Shown here one piece after another: positions 1-8,632 of a stretch of DNA of 64,000 nucleotides; within the stretch, counting starts at the first letter, position 1, and each line of letters opens with the position of its first letter. The stretch lies in contig VRVR01000033.1 of NCBI GenBank assembly GCA_009859145.1, forward strand, positions 1 to 64,000, in the 5' to 3' direction. The stretch is from Andalucia godoyi (lineage: Eukaryota > Discoba > Jakobea > Jakobida > Andaluciidae). The notes under the pieces were generated by a model. The model was not told the DNA's origin and searched no databases. It saw nothing but the letters and a program-made list of their open reading frames with translations. The translations under genes were made by a program, and so were the position numbers.

Positions 1-2
1 AG

Positions 3-308
3 CAGCCGTCTGTGCAGCCGCTCACCATGGAGGAGTTCGCGACCTCGTGGACCGCATTGCAGAGAACCAGTGTCTGGGTGCACCGCGACCAGCGAGTTCC
101 GTCGCATTCGTCTCTGCAGTTCGCAACGGGGGAGGTGCCCAACGCAAAGACGCGCAAGAAAGTGTCGAACGCCGCTCTGCGTGCAAGCCAGCTGTTTCGT
201 GGCAGTTGCTTCACCGATGGGCACAGGCCGAACATCACTGCGCCTCTCCAGCTCAAGACGGAGCGGGAGCTGTGTGCGCTGTACCTCGCCATGCGCGCCC
301 CCCGATGA
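3..308 (+). other. Open frame running in from the left edge, possible 3' end of an unknown gene
   Basis: The frame is open from the first bases of the window to a TGA at 306-308 and has GC-rich third positions like the real genes further right. It could be the last 100 or so codons of a gene that begins outside the window. I recognise no domain. A second frame (2-367) is also open here, so the choice of frame is uncertain and chance openness in GC-rich DNA is possible. Confidence 0.2.
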
Positions 309-881
309 ACACGCGTGGTACAATAAAGAACCCAATCTGGATGCATTGCTCTGTATACTCTGCATAACTCAACGGAATGCAACAGGTGACGCCCTTCCTG
401 TCTCTTCTCTGCGAGCGTGGTTAGTGTCCCACCGGGCAACGAAGGCTCGCAGCACACGCATGGGATGTCCCCCGTGCCACATTCCATCACTAGATGCAGC
501 GGCGAGGACAGATTCGTTGTTGAAAAGTATACTGATAAAAACCGACTGTAGTCGGGAATTAGGTAATTAATATTTTACATATAACTCCTGAACGGCGTCG
601 TCCCCAAGAGAATTTCTTTTGCCAGATTGCTCGCCGTCCGCGACTCTACCAGTCCCCAGCATTATCTCAGAAAAAGTGCTGTGGACCATTTTCCGTATTT
701 GTTAATAGTGTCTGGGTTGCGACAGTCGTCGACACTTTGTCGTCTTGTGCGGAGAACGTGTGGGACTCACAAAGTCCGGAAATATTGTCCACCTGCTTCC
801 CGACTTTTCCCGGTGCTTCCGTTTTCCCTGTTTTTTCTGGTTTTCGTTTATTCTGCATTTGTGTGTTGGCTTTGTGGGAGC
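309..881. other. Intergenic stretch, no gene seen
   Basis: No open frame here looks like a protein. A small perfect inverted repeat lies at 542-555 (six-base arms CCGACT/AGTCGG). The last 250 bases are T- and pyrimidine-rich and run into the start of the next gene, so they probably hold its promoter and 5' leader. An in-frame open extension upstream of 882 exists but begins without an ATG and encodes low-complexity hydrophobic residues. Confidence 0.5.
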
Positions 882-1826
882 ATGTCGAATCGCGCATTGT
901 TGTACTTTGGATCGGGAAACCGAGCGACAGAGTGGAAAGCGCAGATGGAAAAGCTAATTCCATCTTTGACGTTTCGGGTTTGGCCGGATGTTGGAGACAT
1001 CAACGAGGTGCATTACGTATTGAGTTTTCGGCCTCCATCGGGAGTGTTGAACACGCTGCCGAACCTGAAGGTCATGTTTTGTGCTGGGGCTGGTGTTGAC
1101 GCCTTTCTTGCGGACCCTGTTTTGCCTGCACATATTCCGTTAGTCAAGCTTGTGGAAGAGGGCCTGACTCGTGGAATGACGGAGTACGTTGTGATGCAAG
1201 TCTTATGCTGGCATCGTGATATGTACTCCTATCTTAAGCAGCAGCAGGATGGATTGTGGAATCAGCTTCCGCAGGTTCTCTGGGATGAACGGAATGTTGG
1301 AATCATGGGTATGGGCGAACTTGGAAGAGGAGCTGCCCGCGTTCTCACTTCGATGGGGTTCCCGGTTTTTGGGTGGGTATCCACGATGCGCGATTCCGAT
1401 ATCAAAGGTGTAACCTTATATGCAGGAATGGGGGAATTGGAGGCATTTTTGTCGAATGTGTCTATTTTGGTGATCTTGCTTCCGCTAACCAGCGACACAA
1501 TGGGGCTTTTGAATGCCAAAACCCTACAGCACCTGCCGAAGGGTAGCTTTGTTGTGAATGCTGCTCGCGGACCGATCATTGTTTTGCAGGATCTTATTCA
1601 AGCTCTGGACAGCGGCCACCTTGCGGGTGCAACGTTGGATGTGTTCGACGAAGAACCACTTCCCACTTCCAGTCCGCTGTGGACGCATCCGAAGGTTGTC
1701 ATTACGCCTCACGTCGCTGCTCGTACTGTTGTCGCTGGCTCAGCAGCACAAGTTTCCAAAAACATTCAAAAGTTCGAGCAAACTGGAATGCTGGACCATA
1801 TTGTTCCGCGCGATCGTGGATACTAA
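882..1826 (+). CDS. D-isomer 2-hydroxyacid dehydrogenase, GhrA (glyoxylate/hydroxypyruvate reductase A) type
   Basis: A 314-residue NAD(P)-dependent 2-hydroxyacid dehydrogenase, close to the usual GhrA length of about 312. The N-terminal half carries the substrate-binding lobe (FCAGAGVDAF around residue 70). The Rossmann fold shows GIMGMGELGRG near residue 142. The three catalytic positions are present: Arg in NAARGP, Glu in LDVFDEEPLP and His in ITPHVAAR. Family members reduce glyoxylate or hydroxypyruvate, or related 2-oxoacids, to the hydroxyacid. I chose the ATG at 882 because the protein starts cleanly there (MSNRALLYFGSG) and the upstream extension lacks an ATG. The substrate cannot be settled from sequence. 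No targeting peptide is evident, so a cytosolic location is likely. Confidence 0.9.
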   Translation: MSNRALLYFGSGNRATEWKAQMEKLIPSLTFRVWPDVGDINEVHYVLSFRPPSGVLNTLPNLKVMFCAGAGVDAFLADPVLPAHIPLVKLVEEGLTRGMTEYVVMQVLCWHRDMYSYLKQQQDGLWNQLPQVLWDERNVGIMGMGELGRGAARVLTSMGFPVFGWVSTMRDSDIKGVTLYAGMGELEAFLSNVSILVILLPLTSDTMGLLNAKTLQHLPKGSFVVNAARGPIIVLQDLIQALDSGHLAGATLDVFDEEPLPTSSPLWTHPKVVITPHVAARTVVAGSAAQVSKNIQKFEQTGMLDHIVPRDRGY

Positions 1827-2212
1827 GAAGAGTTGAAAGATATTTGTGACCCACAACTCGAGTGGTAGCCTGCTGAAGGCCTTCTGTGCATGTCAAAGTT
1901 ATTTGTATATATCCATTATGCAGCTGAATTCGCACTGGAAAGAAAAAAGAAAAGAAAAAAAAGTCGGAAACCTCCCACACTTGATTCTTTTTCCCAGCAC
2001 TGTTGCGGTTTAAGGAAAATAGACCATTTTGACTTTTTGATTCATCGCGATGCATAACACTGAAGAGCAGTCCCCGAGGATGGGTTGCTGGTTTCCCGCA
2101 GCAGCCATGCGAGTTCATTCCTACAAGATCATTTGCCAATGCATGGGCTGCACAAAACAAAGACATTCGAAGAACAGGAAAATAGACGGATCTGACCACA
2201 ACAGCGGAAGAG
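1827..2212. other. Convergent 3' intergenic region
   Basis: About 390 bases separate the stop codons of two convergent genes. A purine run lies near 1938-1963. Nothing resembling a gene or structured RNA was seen, so it probably holds both 3' UTRs. Confidence 0.5.
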
Positions 2213-4426
2213 TCACCACCAGAACCACGAAGCGTCATTCTCGCGCGGGCGATCTGCAGCACAAAAACAACGAGCTTCTGGTATTCCTGCAGCATGACAC
2301 GACCGGTCGTCAGGAATGCGATGCAATAAGGAAATTCCAGACGCTGAGGAATGGTGACTCTCAGAAGCGGCGATGGATTTTAGAGTGGCAAATACGTCAT
2401 AGCCAGATACAAGACGATGCTGATTTTCTAAAAGGTTCCGAGATGCATCTGCCTTCTGCACAGCCAGTGACCTGGGAATCGACATGAACAATGCAGGAAA
2501 CGCATTTTCAAGACGTGCCTGATGCATCTGCACTGCCCAAGGTAGGGACATGTGCTGCCCATGGTCAGACACAATGACAACTACGGAATCATCAAACGCT
2601 TTTCGTTTCAATAGTTCTTCCAAGAAATCGGCAACGTCCTCGTCAATGCTCTTGATCACTTCCCCGGTCCCTTCATGACCTTCTGTCAGAGCAGTCCACA
2701 AGAATCGCTGATCGCCGCTATGTGCGTCCCACCAGTTCAGCGAGTAGTCAAGTGCGTATTCGTGGACAAACCTGCTTTTCAGGCAGCGTCTCCGAATGGA
2801 AAATGGGCCTTGGAACACACCAAACGGTATGTCTACTGGATAATAGTCGTCATGACAGAAGAGTGGAACGAACTCGTTGTCAAAGAAAGAGCTTTTGTTC
2901 TGGTACTTCACAGAAAAGTCTTGACATGAATTGTCCACATGTGCGGTCTTGTATCCGGATTCGGAGAACAATTCCCATATTGGCTTTGCCTCTTTCTCCG
3001 TGCTGTATTCTGAAATCCCCAAAAACAGCGCCTTGTCATTTGGAACCGTTGTGATGCCGACGGCATGGTATCGGAAAAACTGAAACACATCGACATCTGA
3101 TTCTGCAGATAATCGCTCCAATACCGCCGCTGTTTTCTGCAGTTTGCGGAAAAAGTGTCTGCGGGACAGTGTGTCTAGGTACAATAGGATGACATTTGGG
3201 CGTAAATTCATACCGAGATTCTGCGCTGGGTTGAATGCCTCTGTGTGCTTCGATGAAGTGCTTTTCACGACCCGTGTCAAGACAAGGTCTTCGGAGGTTT
3301 CCTCACGGCCCGAAGCTGAATCGGAGTAGCAAGCCAGCAAAAATGACTCGGAATCTGAATTGGATACGTCCACAACCACCGACTCCGCAGAATTGTGGAG
3401 TTTGTAGTGTCGGGAGGATTGCTGCATCCTGTTGAGGATTTCCTGTTGGTATATAGGCAGCGTCAACTTGAGCGAAATGTCCCAGTGCTCCGTTCTGGGA
3501 ACTTCGATAAGACGGACCTCCATTGGTGGTGCACTTGATGAGATCCCCTCTGAATTCATCCACGCACCATACTTTCCGATTCGGCGGCAACGGGCAATGA
3601 TCAATGTGCTTGTGTCATCAAACTCTGCTTGGATCTCCAGCGGACTGCTCGCTTTGGATACACAGTGATCAGAAAACGAAAATCGATCCACATCCAGAAG
3701 CCCATCAAGGACGTCATACCACGGAATGGCGGGTGTCTGAATGTCACACCGAATTGCGCGGGGATCCCTAACGAGCAAGAACGACTCTCCGAAGAGACCC
3801 GTGTTCCACTTCGTATTCCCGTTTCGGATGCGCAGAGAGAACGATGCCAGGAAAAAGAACACGGCGAATGCGATGAAACAAAGGATCAATTTCGTGTTCT
3901 TGCGGCCGATTCTCTGGATGATGACCACAAACGCGAACGAAAGCCACAACAGTGCACTGAAAGCAGTGTGCACCAGTGAATTGTACGAACCATGATGCTC
4001 CAATGTCGTGCCTCTGTCGCACAAAAACAGAAACACCAAGCTTGCAATGCCGAAGCATAAGCATAGCAACGGAACTCGATGTCCTGCATGAGCCTTGAAA
4101 GGGACTACGGAGGTCCCCCAGCTCGTGTGGTACATGGACGTCTGTTGCTTCCTGGTGTTGATCGAATACAAGACACTGAGAAATCCAAAAAAGTAGCATG
4201 TCGCACTCAAAAAAAGATCGCGTGCAATTGACGGCAGTTCCGCGTGCACGAACTCGAGATCGCCGGTACGTAGACTGGCGGCGTAGAATTTTGATGCAAT
4301 TACGAACAGCGCTACCGGTACAAACAAAGAAACGTCCGAACACCGAGAGATTGGTGTTGAGAGTAGCGTTGCAGGTGTGCAAGCTCGTCGCAGTGCGGAG
4401 CGAACGGCCATCGAGAAGCGAAGCAT
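2213..4426 (-). CDS. Multi-pass membrane protein with DUF229/sulfatase-like (alkaline phosphatase superfamily) domain
   Basis: 737 residues from the first ATG at 4426; a second ATG at 4411 is equally possible. The N-terminal third has several hydrophobic membrane segments (for example around residues 30-45, 75-95, 125-145, 160-180 and 190-210). The C-terminal half carries a DUF229-like domain of the alkaline phosphatase/sulfatase superfamily. It begins at NVILLYLDTLSRRHF, a metal-binding Asp region in the place where sulfatases have their nucleophile segment, and contains VVVIVSDHGQHM, the typical Asp-His metal ligand pair. Members of this superfamily hydrolyse or transfer sulfate, phosphate or phosphoethanolamine groups. 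The catalytic domain should face the lumen or exterior if the first helices anchor it. The actual substrate is unknown. Confidence 0.75.
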   Translation of the reverse strand: MLRFSMAVRSALRRACTPATLLSTPISRCSDVSLFVPVALFVIASKFYAASLRTGDLEFVHAELPSIARDLFLSATCYFFGFLSVLYSINTRKQQTSMYHTSWGTSVVPFKAHAGHRVPLLCLCFGIASLVFLFLCDRGTTLEHHGSYNSLVHTAFSALLWLSFAFVVIIQRIGRKNTKLILCFIAFAVFFFLASFSLRIRNGNTKWNTGLFGESFLLVRDPRAIRCDIQTPAIPWYDVLDGLLDVDRFSFSDHCVSKASSPLEIQAEFDDTSTLIIARCRRIGKYGAWMNSEGISSSAPPMEVRLIEVPRTEHWDISLKLTLPIYQQEILNRMQQSSRHYKLHNSAESVVVDVSNSDSESFLLACYSDSASGREETSEDLVLTRVVKSTSSKHTEAFNPAQNLGMNLRPNVILLYLDTLSRRHFFRKLQKTAAVLERLSAESDVDVFQFFRYHAVGITTVPNDKALFLGISEYSTEKEAKPIWELFSESGYKTAHVDNSCQDFSVKYQNKSSFFDNEFVPLFCHDDYYPVDIPFGVFQGPFSIRRRCLKSRFVHEYALDYSLNWWDAHSGDQRFLWTALTEGHEGTGEVIKSIDEDVADFLEELLKRKAFDDSVVVIVSDHGQHMSLPWAVQMHQARLENAFPALFMSIPRSLAVQKADASRNLLENQHRLVSGYDVFATLKSIAASESHHSSASGISLLHRIPDDRSCHAAGIPEARCFCAADRPRENDASWFWW

Positions 4427-4772
4427 TGAGAGAAAGCGAACGACGCTGCGGTGTGCCAGTTCACAACGACATTTTTGCAGCAGCCCCAGGGGGAAAAAAA
4501 AAGAGATGACGCTCAAAACTGGATGGAGATGGGACCATTCACAATTTCACATGTCTTGAACTGCCGCAACGGCGATTGGTTCCATCATCTTCCAGTCCGG
4601 TGTACGCCTTCAGCAAAACAAAATAAAATAGATAAAATTCCCACTAGCGACCACGGCGGAAATTTTGGGTTTTTGCCGTCGTTTTGCTTGCACGCGGCAA
4701 ACCGGAGCGCCTCAGTACCCTCGGAAGTGCTACAATGGCCTCCGCGAAATGTCCCGAAAAATCCCTCCAACC

Positions 4773-4900
4773 CCAGACGTCTCCCAAACATTTGACTCCC
4801 ATGCTGCGCCTCAGACAGGTTATTTGGCATAAAGTGACTCTTACAATCCGCATCAGCACCCATCCAATGCAGTTCCCCTGTTGAGTGGGGCATCCGTGGG
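4773..4900 (-). repeat. Dispersed repeat copy A (second copy at 26463-26600)
   Basis: This stretch aligns with 26463-26600 in the same orientation. The core CTGTCTGAGGCGCAGCAT (minus strand) is identical, and I count roughly 85% identity over the first 100 bases by eye. On the minus strand both copies can be read as GADADCK plus flanking residues, but neither has an intact frame. The 26-kb copy lies directly downstream of a Fanzor relic, so this is probably the 3' tail of the same or a related transposon family. No clear Fanzor coding similarity was found next to this copy. Confidence 0.6.
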
Positions 4901-5689
4901 TCTGCGCACCCCAAAACAGACACAATCTATATTTTCGTTAGAGCTCTCGAATTGATCAGCTAGTTCATTCGTTAGAAATCGTTTGGACCTAGCCGGAAAC
5001 AACCGCGAATCATAGAGGAAACGGTTTTAACATTAGAATCCGACGCGGCATCCACGAGGGCATGTTCGGATTCACCGGATACCACTCTAATTCATCCTTC
5101 CAAAAAGACCGGTTGTCTTTCAAAACCAAAAACACATGACTGTTGTGATACATCCAATCGCAGAATTCAGACAGCAGGTAGAAACAACTCCTCAGAAAGT
5201 CATCTGCGCCTCTCGTCAAACGCCGACGGTGCGCGCCTCCTGCAATTCAAACAGCATTTGCACACATTCGGGGTACAGCAGAGAGTCTCGCATCACCACT
5301 CAATATCGAAAAGCATTTTGAGGAAACGCTGCTTCATGGCAATGTCAAAAAAATCAGCAGTTTTGAACGACACTTTGAGCAAATGACGGACTCCGTTTGT
5401 CCATTTATGCCGCGCTTCAGAAAGGTGATCGTGGGCTGTGGCTGGACAAGATTAGCATCCGCATGTCGCAAGACACTTGTGAATAACGTGAGGGACGCGG
5501 CTGCGATAGGTAAAGATCATGCGATTCAACCGATTACAAGAATATCGGACACCACGAAGCATTTCCTGTTCTGATACCTGCTAATGTAGACATTGAACAA
5601 CGAGGGCTTGAAAATCAGGCCTTGCGCTATACCGCTATATTGTCTCGCAAGAGCATTACGTCCCAAAGACAACTAGAGACGGGGATCAT
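4901..5689. other. Relic DNA without an intact gene
   Basis: Several short open frames occur on both strands but none extends convincingly. On the plus strand, 5230-5430 reads as a mostly open stretch (NIEKHFEETLL in one frame) that could be the decayed N-terminal half of the Fanzor relic just downstream. I could not establish this. The region is best regarded as degenerate transposon sequence. Confidence 0.35.
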
Positions 5690-6240
5690 TAAAAGGGTCT
5701 ACAGCCTCGATTTGCTCAATGCTAGTTTTAGGTGCAGGGAGAGGATCAAGGTCATCAGCAGGGGTTAATGACCAGTACTAAGCGGTTAAGAAATATTATT
5801 CTCTTGTTCGACACAACGTCTGTGGGAAGTTCAGAAACTGGTGGAGAACCATTTGGTAACGTCTCAGTGTGCTCAGCACGCTCTTTTTCAGAGGACCATC
5901 CGCCGTTGGACGGACGATCTTTTGGAGTGCGCGAGCGAATCGGCACTTGGGGTTTTGCGGCTGTTGCGCGTGCGTATCGCCAGTCCAGATCGTTAATGGA
6001 AGAGTGCAAGTCCAAAACGTGTGGCCAGTGCGGGGGGCAATCCCTGCGAAGCTAGGAGGAAACAAGGTGTTCCGATGTCCCGGCTGTGGTGCGACGATCG
6101 ATCGCGATCGGAATGGTGCGCGCATTATTTATTTGACGAACGCTGCAAGGCTTATCGGGGTCTACCCCCGTCCCGTCCATGGCGACATGGACTGGGTAGT
6201 AACATTGATTAAGCATGATGAGCAATAATGATGCATACTC
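5690..6240 (+). mobile_element. Decayed Fanzor (eukaryotic TnpB/OrfB-like) nuclease gene, C-terminal half with 3' end
   Basis: Pieces of a Fanzor protein appear in order but in different frames. First, 5719-5750 reads as a basic helix (ASFRCRERIKVIS), the place of the helix before the second RuvC segment. Then 5780-5820 reads RNIILLFDT, resembling the family's ILLPxFET. Then comes the zinc ribbon: CGQCGG at 6020-6036, a frameshift, then KLGGNKVFRCPGCG at about 6046-6090 and DRDRNGAR after it. TnpB and Fanzor proteins are RNA-guided DNA nucleases in which this zinc ribbon sits just before the last RuvC aspartate (the D of DRDxNGA). Frameshifts and stops make the copy non-functional. Beyond the coding part, 6156-6235 matches a second relic at 17 kb. 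Confidence 0.85.
6156..6235 (+). repeat. Conserved 3' end of Fanzor element, copy 1; candidate guide-RNA scaffold
   Basis: These 80 bases follow the zinc-ribbon coding relic and align with the complement of 17251-17325 at about 75% identity by eye. They include a GGGG-TCTA-CCCC hairpin at 6157-6168 and the identical string AACATTGATTA near the end. In TnpB-family elements the guide RNA overlaps the 3' end of the gene and the element's right end. That these bases are the guide-RNA scaffold is inference from position and conservation; no transcript is visible here. Confidence 0.5.
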
Positions 6241-6267
6241 AGTGTACAATGTAGGCGCTGGAGCATG

Positions 6268-7530
6268 CTAAAACACGTAGGGCACGATGTAGTACTGCAC
6301 ACGCGCCTTGTACTTTTCCCAGGCATCCCCATACTTTGAAGCACAGCGCTCTTCATCACGCAACAGGCGGTGAACAAGCAAGCCAGTGAGGAACAAAACG
6401 TATAAATAAGGCCACAACCCGTACTGAAATCCAGCTGTGGCGGACCAGCTCAGTGCAGCAAGAATCTCGAACAAGTAGTGCACGTGTCTTGCGACGCCCC
6501 ACCATCCAGAACAAATCAGCAACGATTCGCGAGATTCTTCCGCTCCATTTGGCAACGTGATGGTGTACGTTGCACGAATGCATTCTGCTGGATTACCCCA
6601 AATGGTGCATCGGCCATTGGAACTGCGGACCAGGATTTTCTGGCGATCCACGTCGTAGTTCAAGTAAATGGAAAGCAACCCAACTGCCAACCACGCCATG
6701 TGCACCCAGTCAAATACTGGTGCTGTTTTGACAGCGATCAAGGTGACCGGGAGGCAGTAGAATGCTGGAAGCCAAGTAATACATCCCCAAAAAAGATAGT
6801 ACCCCGCGCGGTCGTGTTGAATGTCCATGCTGGCGACATATCCCAACTCCCAGACGAAGAACTTGTAAATATACACAATCTGCAGGAAGGTGGACACCAA
6901 AACCGCCGAGCCAACTGCACCGAAACGATGGTACTGGTATCCCGAGGCAATCACGCAGATGACGGCCCATGCCATCATTCCAAATCTGCAATTCACAAAC
7001 TGTTTTAAATCAATTCCGAAAAGTCTAGGATGCAGCCAGAGCCCGCAGTAAAAGTCGAAGATGGGGCCATTGCCAGAGGGGCCCTGGTCGTCGTCGGTCA
7101 CGCACGACGACGTGAAAGACATGTACAATAAGAAGCAGATCACCAGTGCACACGCCTCGAGAGCCAGAACAAGCGGCACAATCCCCTCGAGAAAGGATGT
7201 AATGTGCGCGCCTGGAAGAGACCCGCATAGCAAAACAGTCGCAATCATCGTGGCAATGAAGGCAGAAACACCGTTATCACGGTACTCGGGCTTTCGGCCG
7301 GCCTTGGTTTCGGGACCATGCACGAGATTGCACGGGATCAAAACGAGCAAAACATACTCGAATGCTGCAAACAATGTGATCACGATCAGATTGGACAGCG
7401 ACGGATACTGAAATGCCAAATTCATCGACAGAAAGGGAAGAAGCGGCGCACAAACACTGGTGGCCAGCATGATGGACAGTGGTCCAAGCCAGTAGTGTAC
7501 CACTGGATGCTGCACCAGACTGGAGATCAT
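6268..7530 (-). CDS. DHCR7: 7-dehydrocholesterol reductase (sterol delta-7 reductase)
   Basis: A 420-residue polytopic membrane protein of the ERG4/ERG24 sterol reductase family. It reduces the C7-C8 double bond of sterol intermediates with NADPH in the endoplasmic reticulum. Family signatures visible are HDRAGYYLFWGCITWLP with LPAFY (about residues 250-270), LLICSGWWGVARHVHY (about 345), and a C-terminal block RDEERCASKYGDAWEKY ending in IVPYVF, typical of DHCR7. About nine hydrophobic segments precede these. I chose the ATG at 7530. The open frame upstream only translates a pyrimidine-repeat leader into Leu/Phe/Ser and has no family counterpart. Its presence implies sterol synthesis via delta-7 reduction, as in plants, animals and some protists. 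Confidence 0.93.
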   Translation of the reverse strand: MISSLVQHPVVHYWLGPLSIMLATSVCAPLLPFLSMNLAFQYPSLSNLIVITLFAAFEYVLLVLIPCNLVHGPETKAGRKPEYRDNGVSAFIATMIATVLLCGSLPGAHITSFLEGIVPLVLALEACALVICFLLYMSFTSSCVTDDDQGPSGNGPIFDFYCGLWLHPRLFGIDLKQFVNCRFGMMAWAVICVIASGYQYHRFGAVGSAVLVSTFLQIVYIYKFFVWELGYVASMDIQHDRAGYYLFWGCITWLPAFYCLPVTLIAVKTAPVFDWVHMAWLAVGLLSIYLNYDVDRQKILVRSSNGRCTIWGNPAECIRATYTITLPNGAEESRESLLICSGWWGVARHVHYLFEILAALSWSATAGFQYGLWPYLYVLFLTGLLVHRLLRDEERCASKYGDAWEKYKARVQYYIVPYVF

Positions 7531-7635
7531 TGCGCTGCAAACGAAGAATGAGAAGAGTGGGGAGACAAGACAAACGACAAGAAGAGAGAGAACGAGAGAG
7601 AAAGGAAGAAAGAAAGCAAGAAAGAAAGCAAGAAA

Positions 7636-7669
<34 letters not shown>

Positions 7670-8632
7670 CCTGTATGGAAGAATAAAACCGGGAAAAGAA
7701 AAGGAAAGAATAAAGACAACAAACACGACCTGCGATCTGTCCTTTCGTTGGCTACTTTGTGCACAAAAACTTCCCCATCTGCGCAAGACCTTCTGAAGTC
7801 TGATGTGCAAGGCATCCAAACGGGGGGGATCGGAGAGGGAGGCAGCGCAAGGAAGCCATGACGGTCAATATCATGGTGTCAGATTTCCGCCCAAAAAGGA
7901 AGCAGGACTCTTACGTTCCACTCACCGTTGCAATCTGTTCTTCCTGGATCCAATTTTTCAAAACAAACTGTTCCGCTATCAGATGACATCAATGCGGTAG
8001 CACGGGAAACTCGAAAACAGGCAGAAAGCTTCTTTTTGGCGGGGATCGTAAAAGCCGAGGATATCTGTTCGAGCCTTCAAGCGCTTCAAGTCGAGAAAAA
8101 AAAAGTCGGGAAAACGCAAGCGGAAAGGCGGGCAAACACCTTCTTGGGTCCGCGCACCCATCAGTCACAATCAACGAAAAAAAAAAAGGACGACGGACTT
8201 GCATGAATGACGCATGGCCTTGCCTGAAATGCCTGGGTGCGTCGGGGGGGAGGGCGGTCAGTGGGGGAAAAGCAAGGGAGAGTGTGTGTTTTACGGAATA
8301 ACAAATGAGACGCGGACTTGCGTATGCACGCAGGACGATGGATGCCAAGCCTCACTTTTGCTTGCCAACGGGTCGACAAACGACAAGCAAATCTGCAGCG
8401 CGCAGCGTGAATCGCGGATTTCCAACATAGAATAGCAGGGATTCACGGAGCCACGGTGCCTTAGGTCGATGTGATGCTCCGCTTTCTTTGCGAAAAGCGT
8501 CATAATCGGTGAAAACATTTCATGTATATCTTTTGTGCGTGTGTGTGCGTGCATTTTCTTCATTTTCTTTCGACACCGGTTTTGATTTTATTTAATTTTA
8601 TTACTTCCTTTGCAGCATCACTTATTATTGTT
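7531..8632. other. Intergenic region with a (GAAA)n tract next to DHCR7
   Basis: At 7575-7670 the plus strand is a long GAAA/GAAG purine run, so the DHCR7 leader is a pyrimidine repeat. The rest, to 8632, contains only short frames. Two A-runs occur at 8097-8105 and 8178-8187. It includes the DHCR7 promoter and the 3' flank of ELP1. No RNA gene was recognised. Confidence 0.5.

Noticed and set aside
627-881. In-frame upstream extension of the GhrA-type gene
   Set aside because: It begins without an ATG and encodes a T-rich leader; the family start matches the ATG at 882.
7531-7815. Hydrophobic N-terminal extension of DHCR7
   Set aside because: It translates a CTTT repeat, so the Leu/Phe/Ser residues are an artefact; the family start fits 7530.
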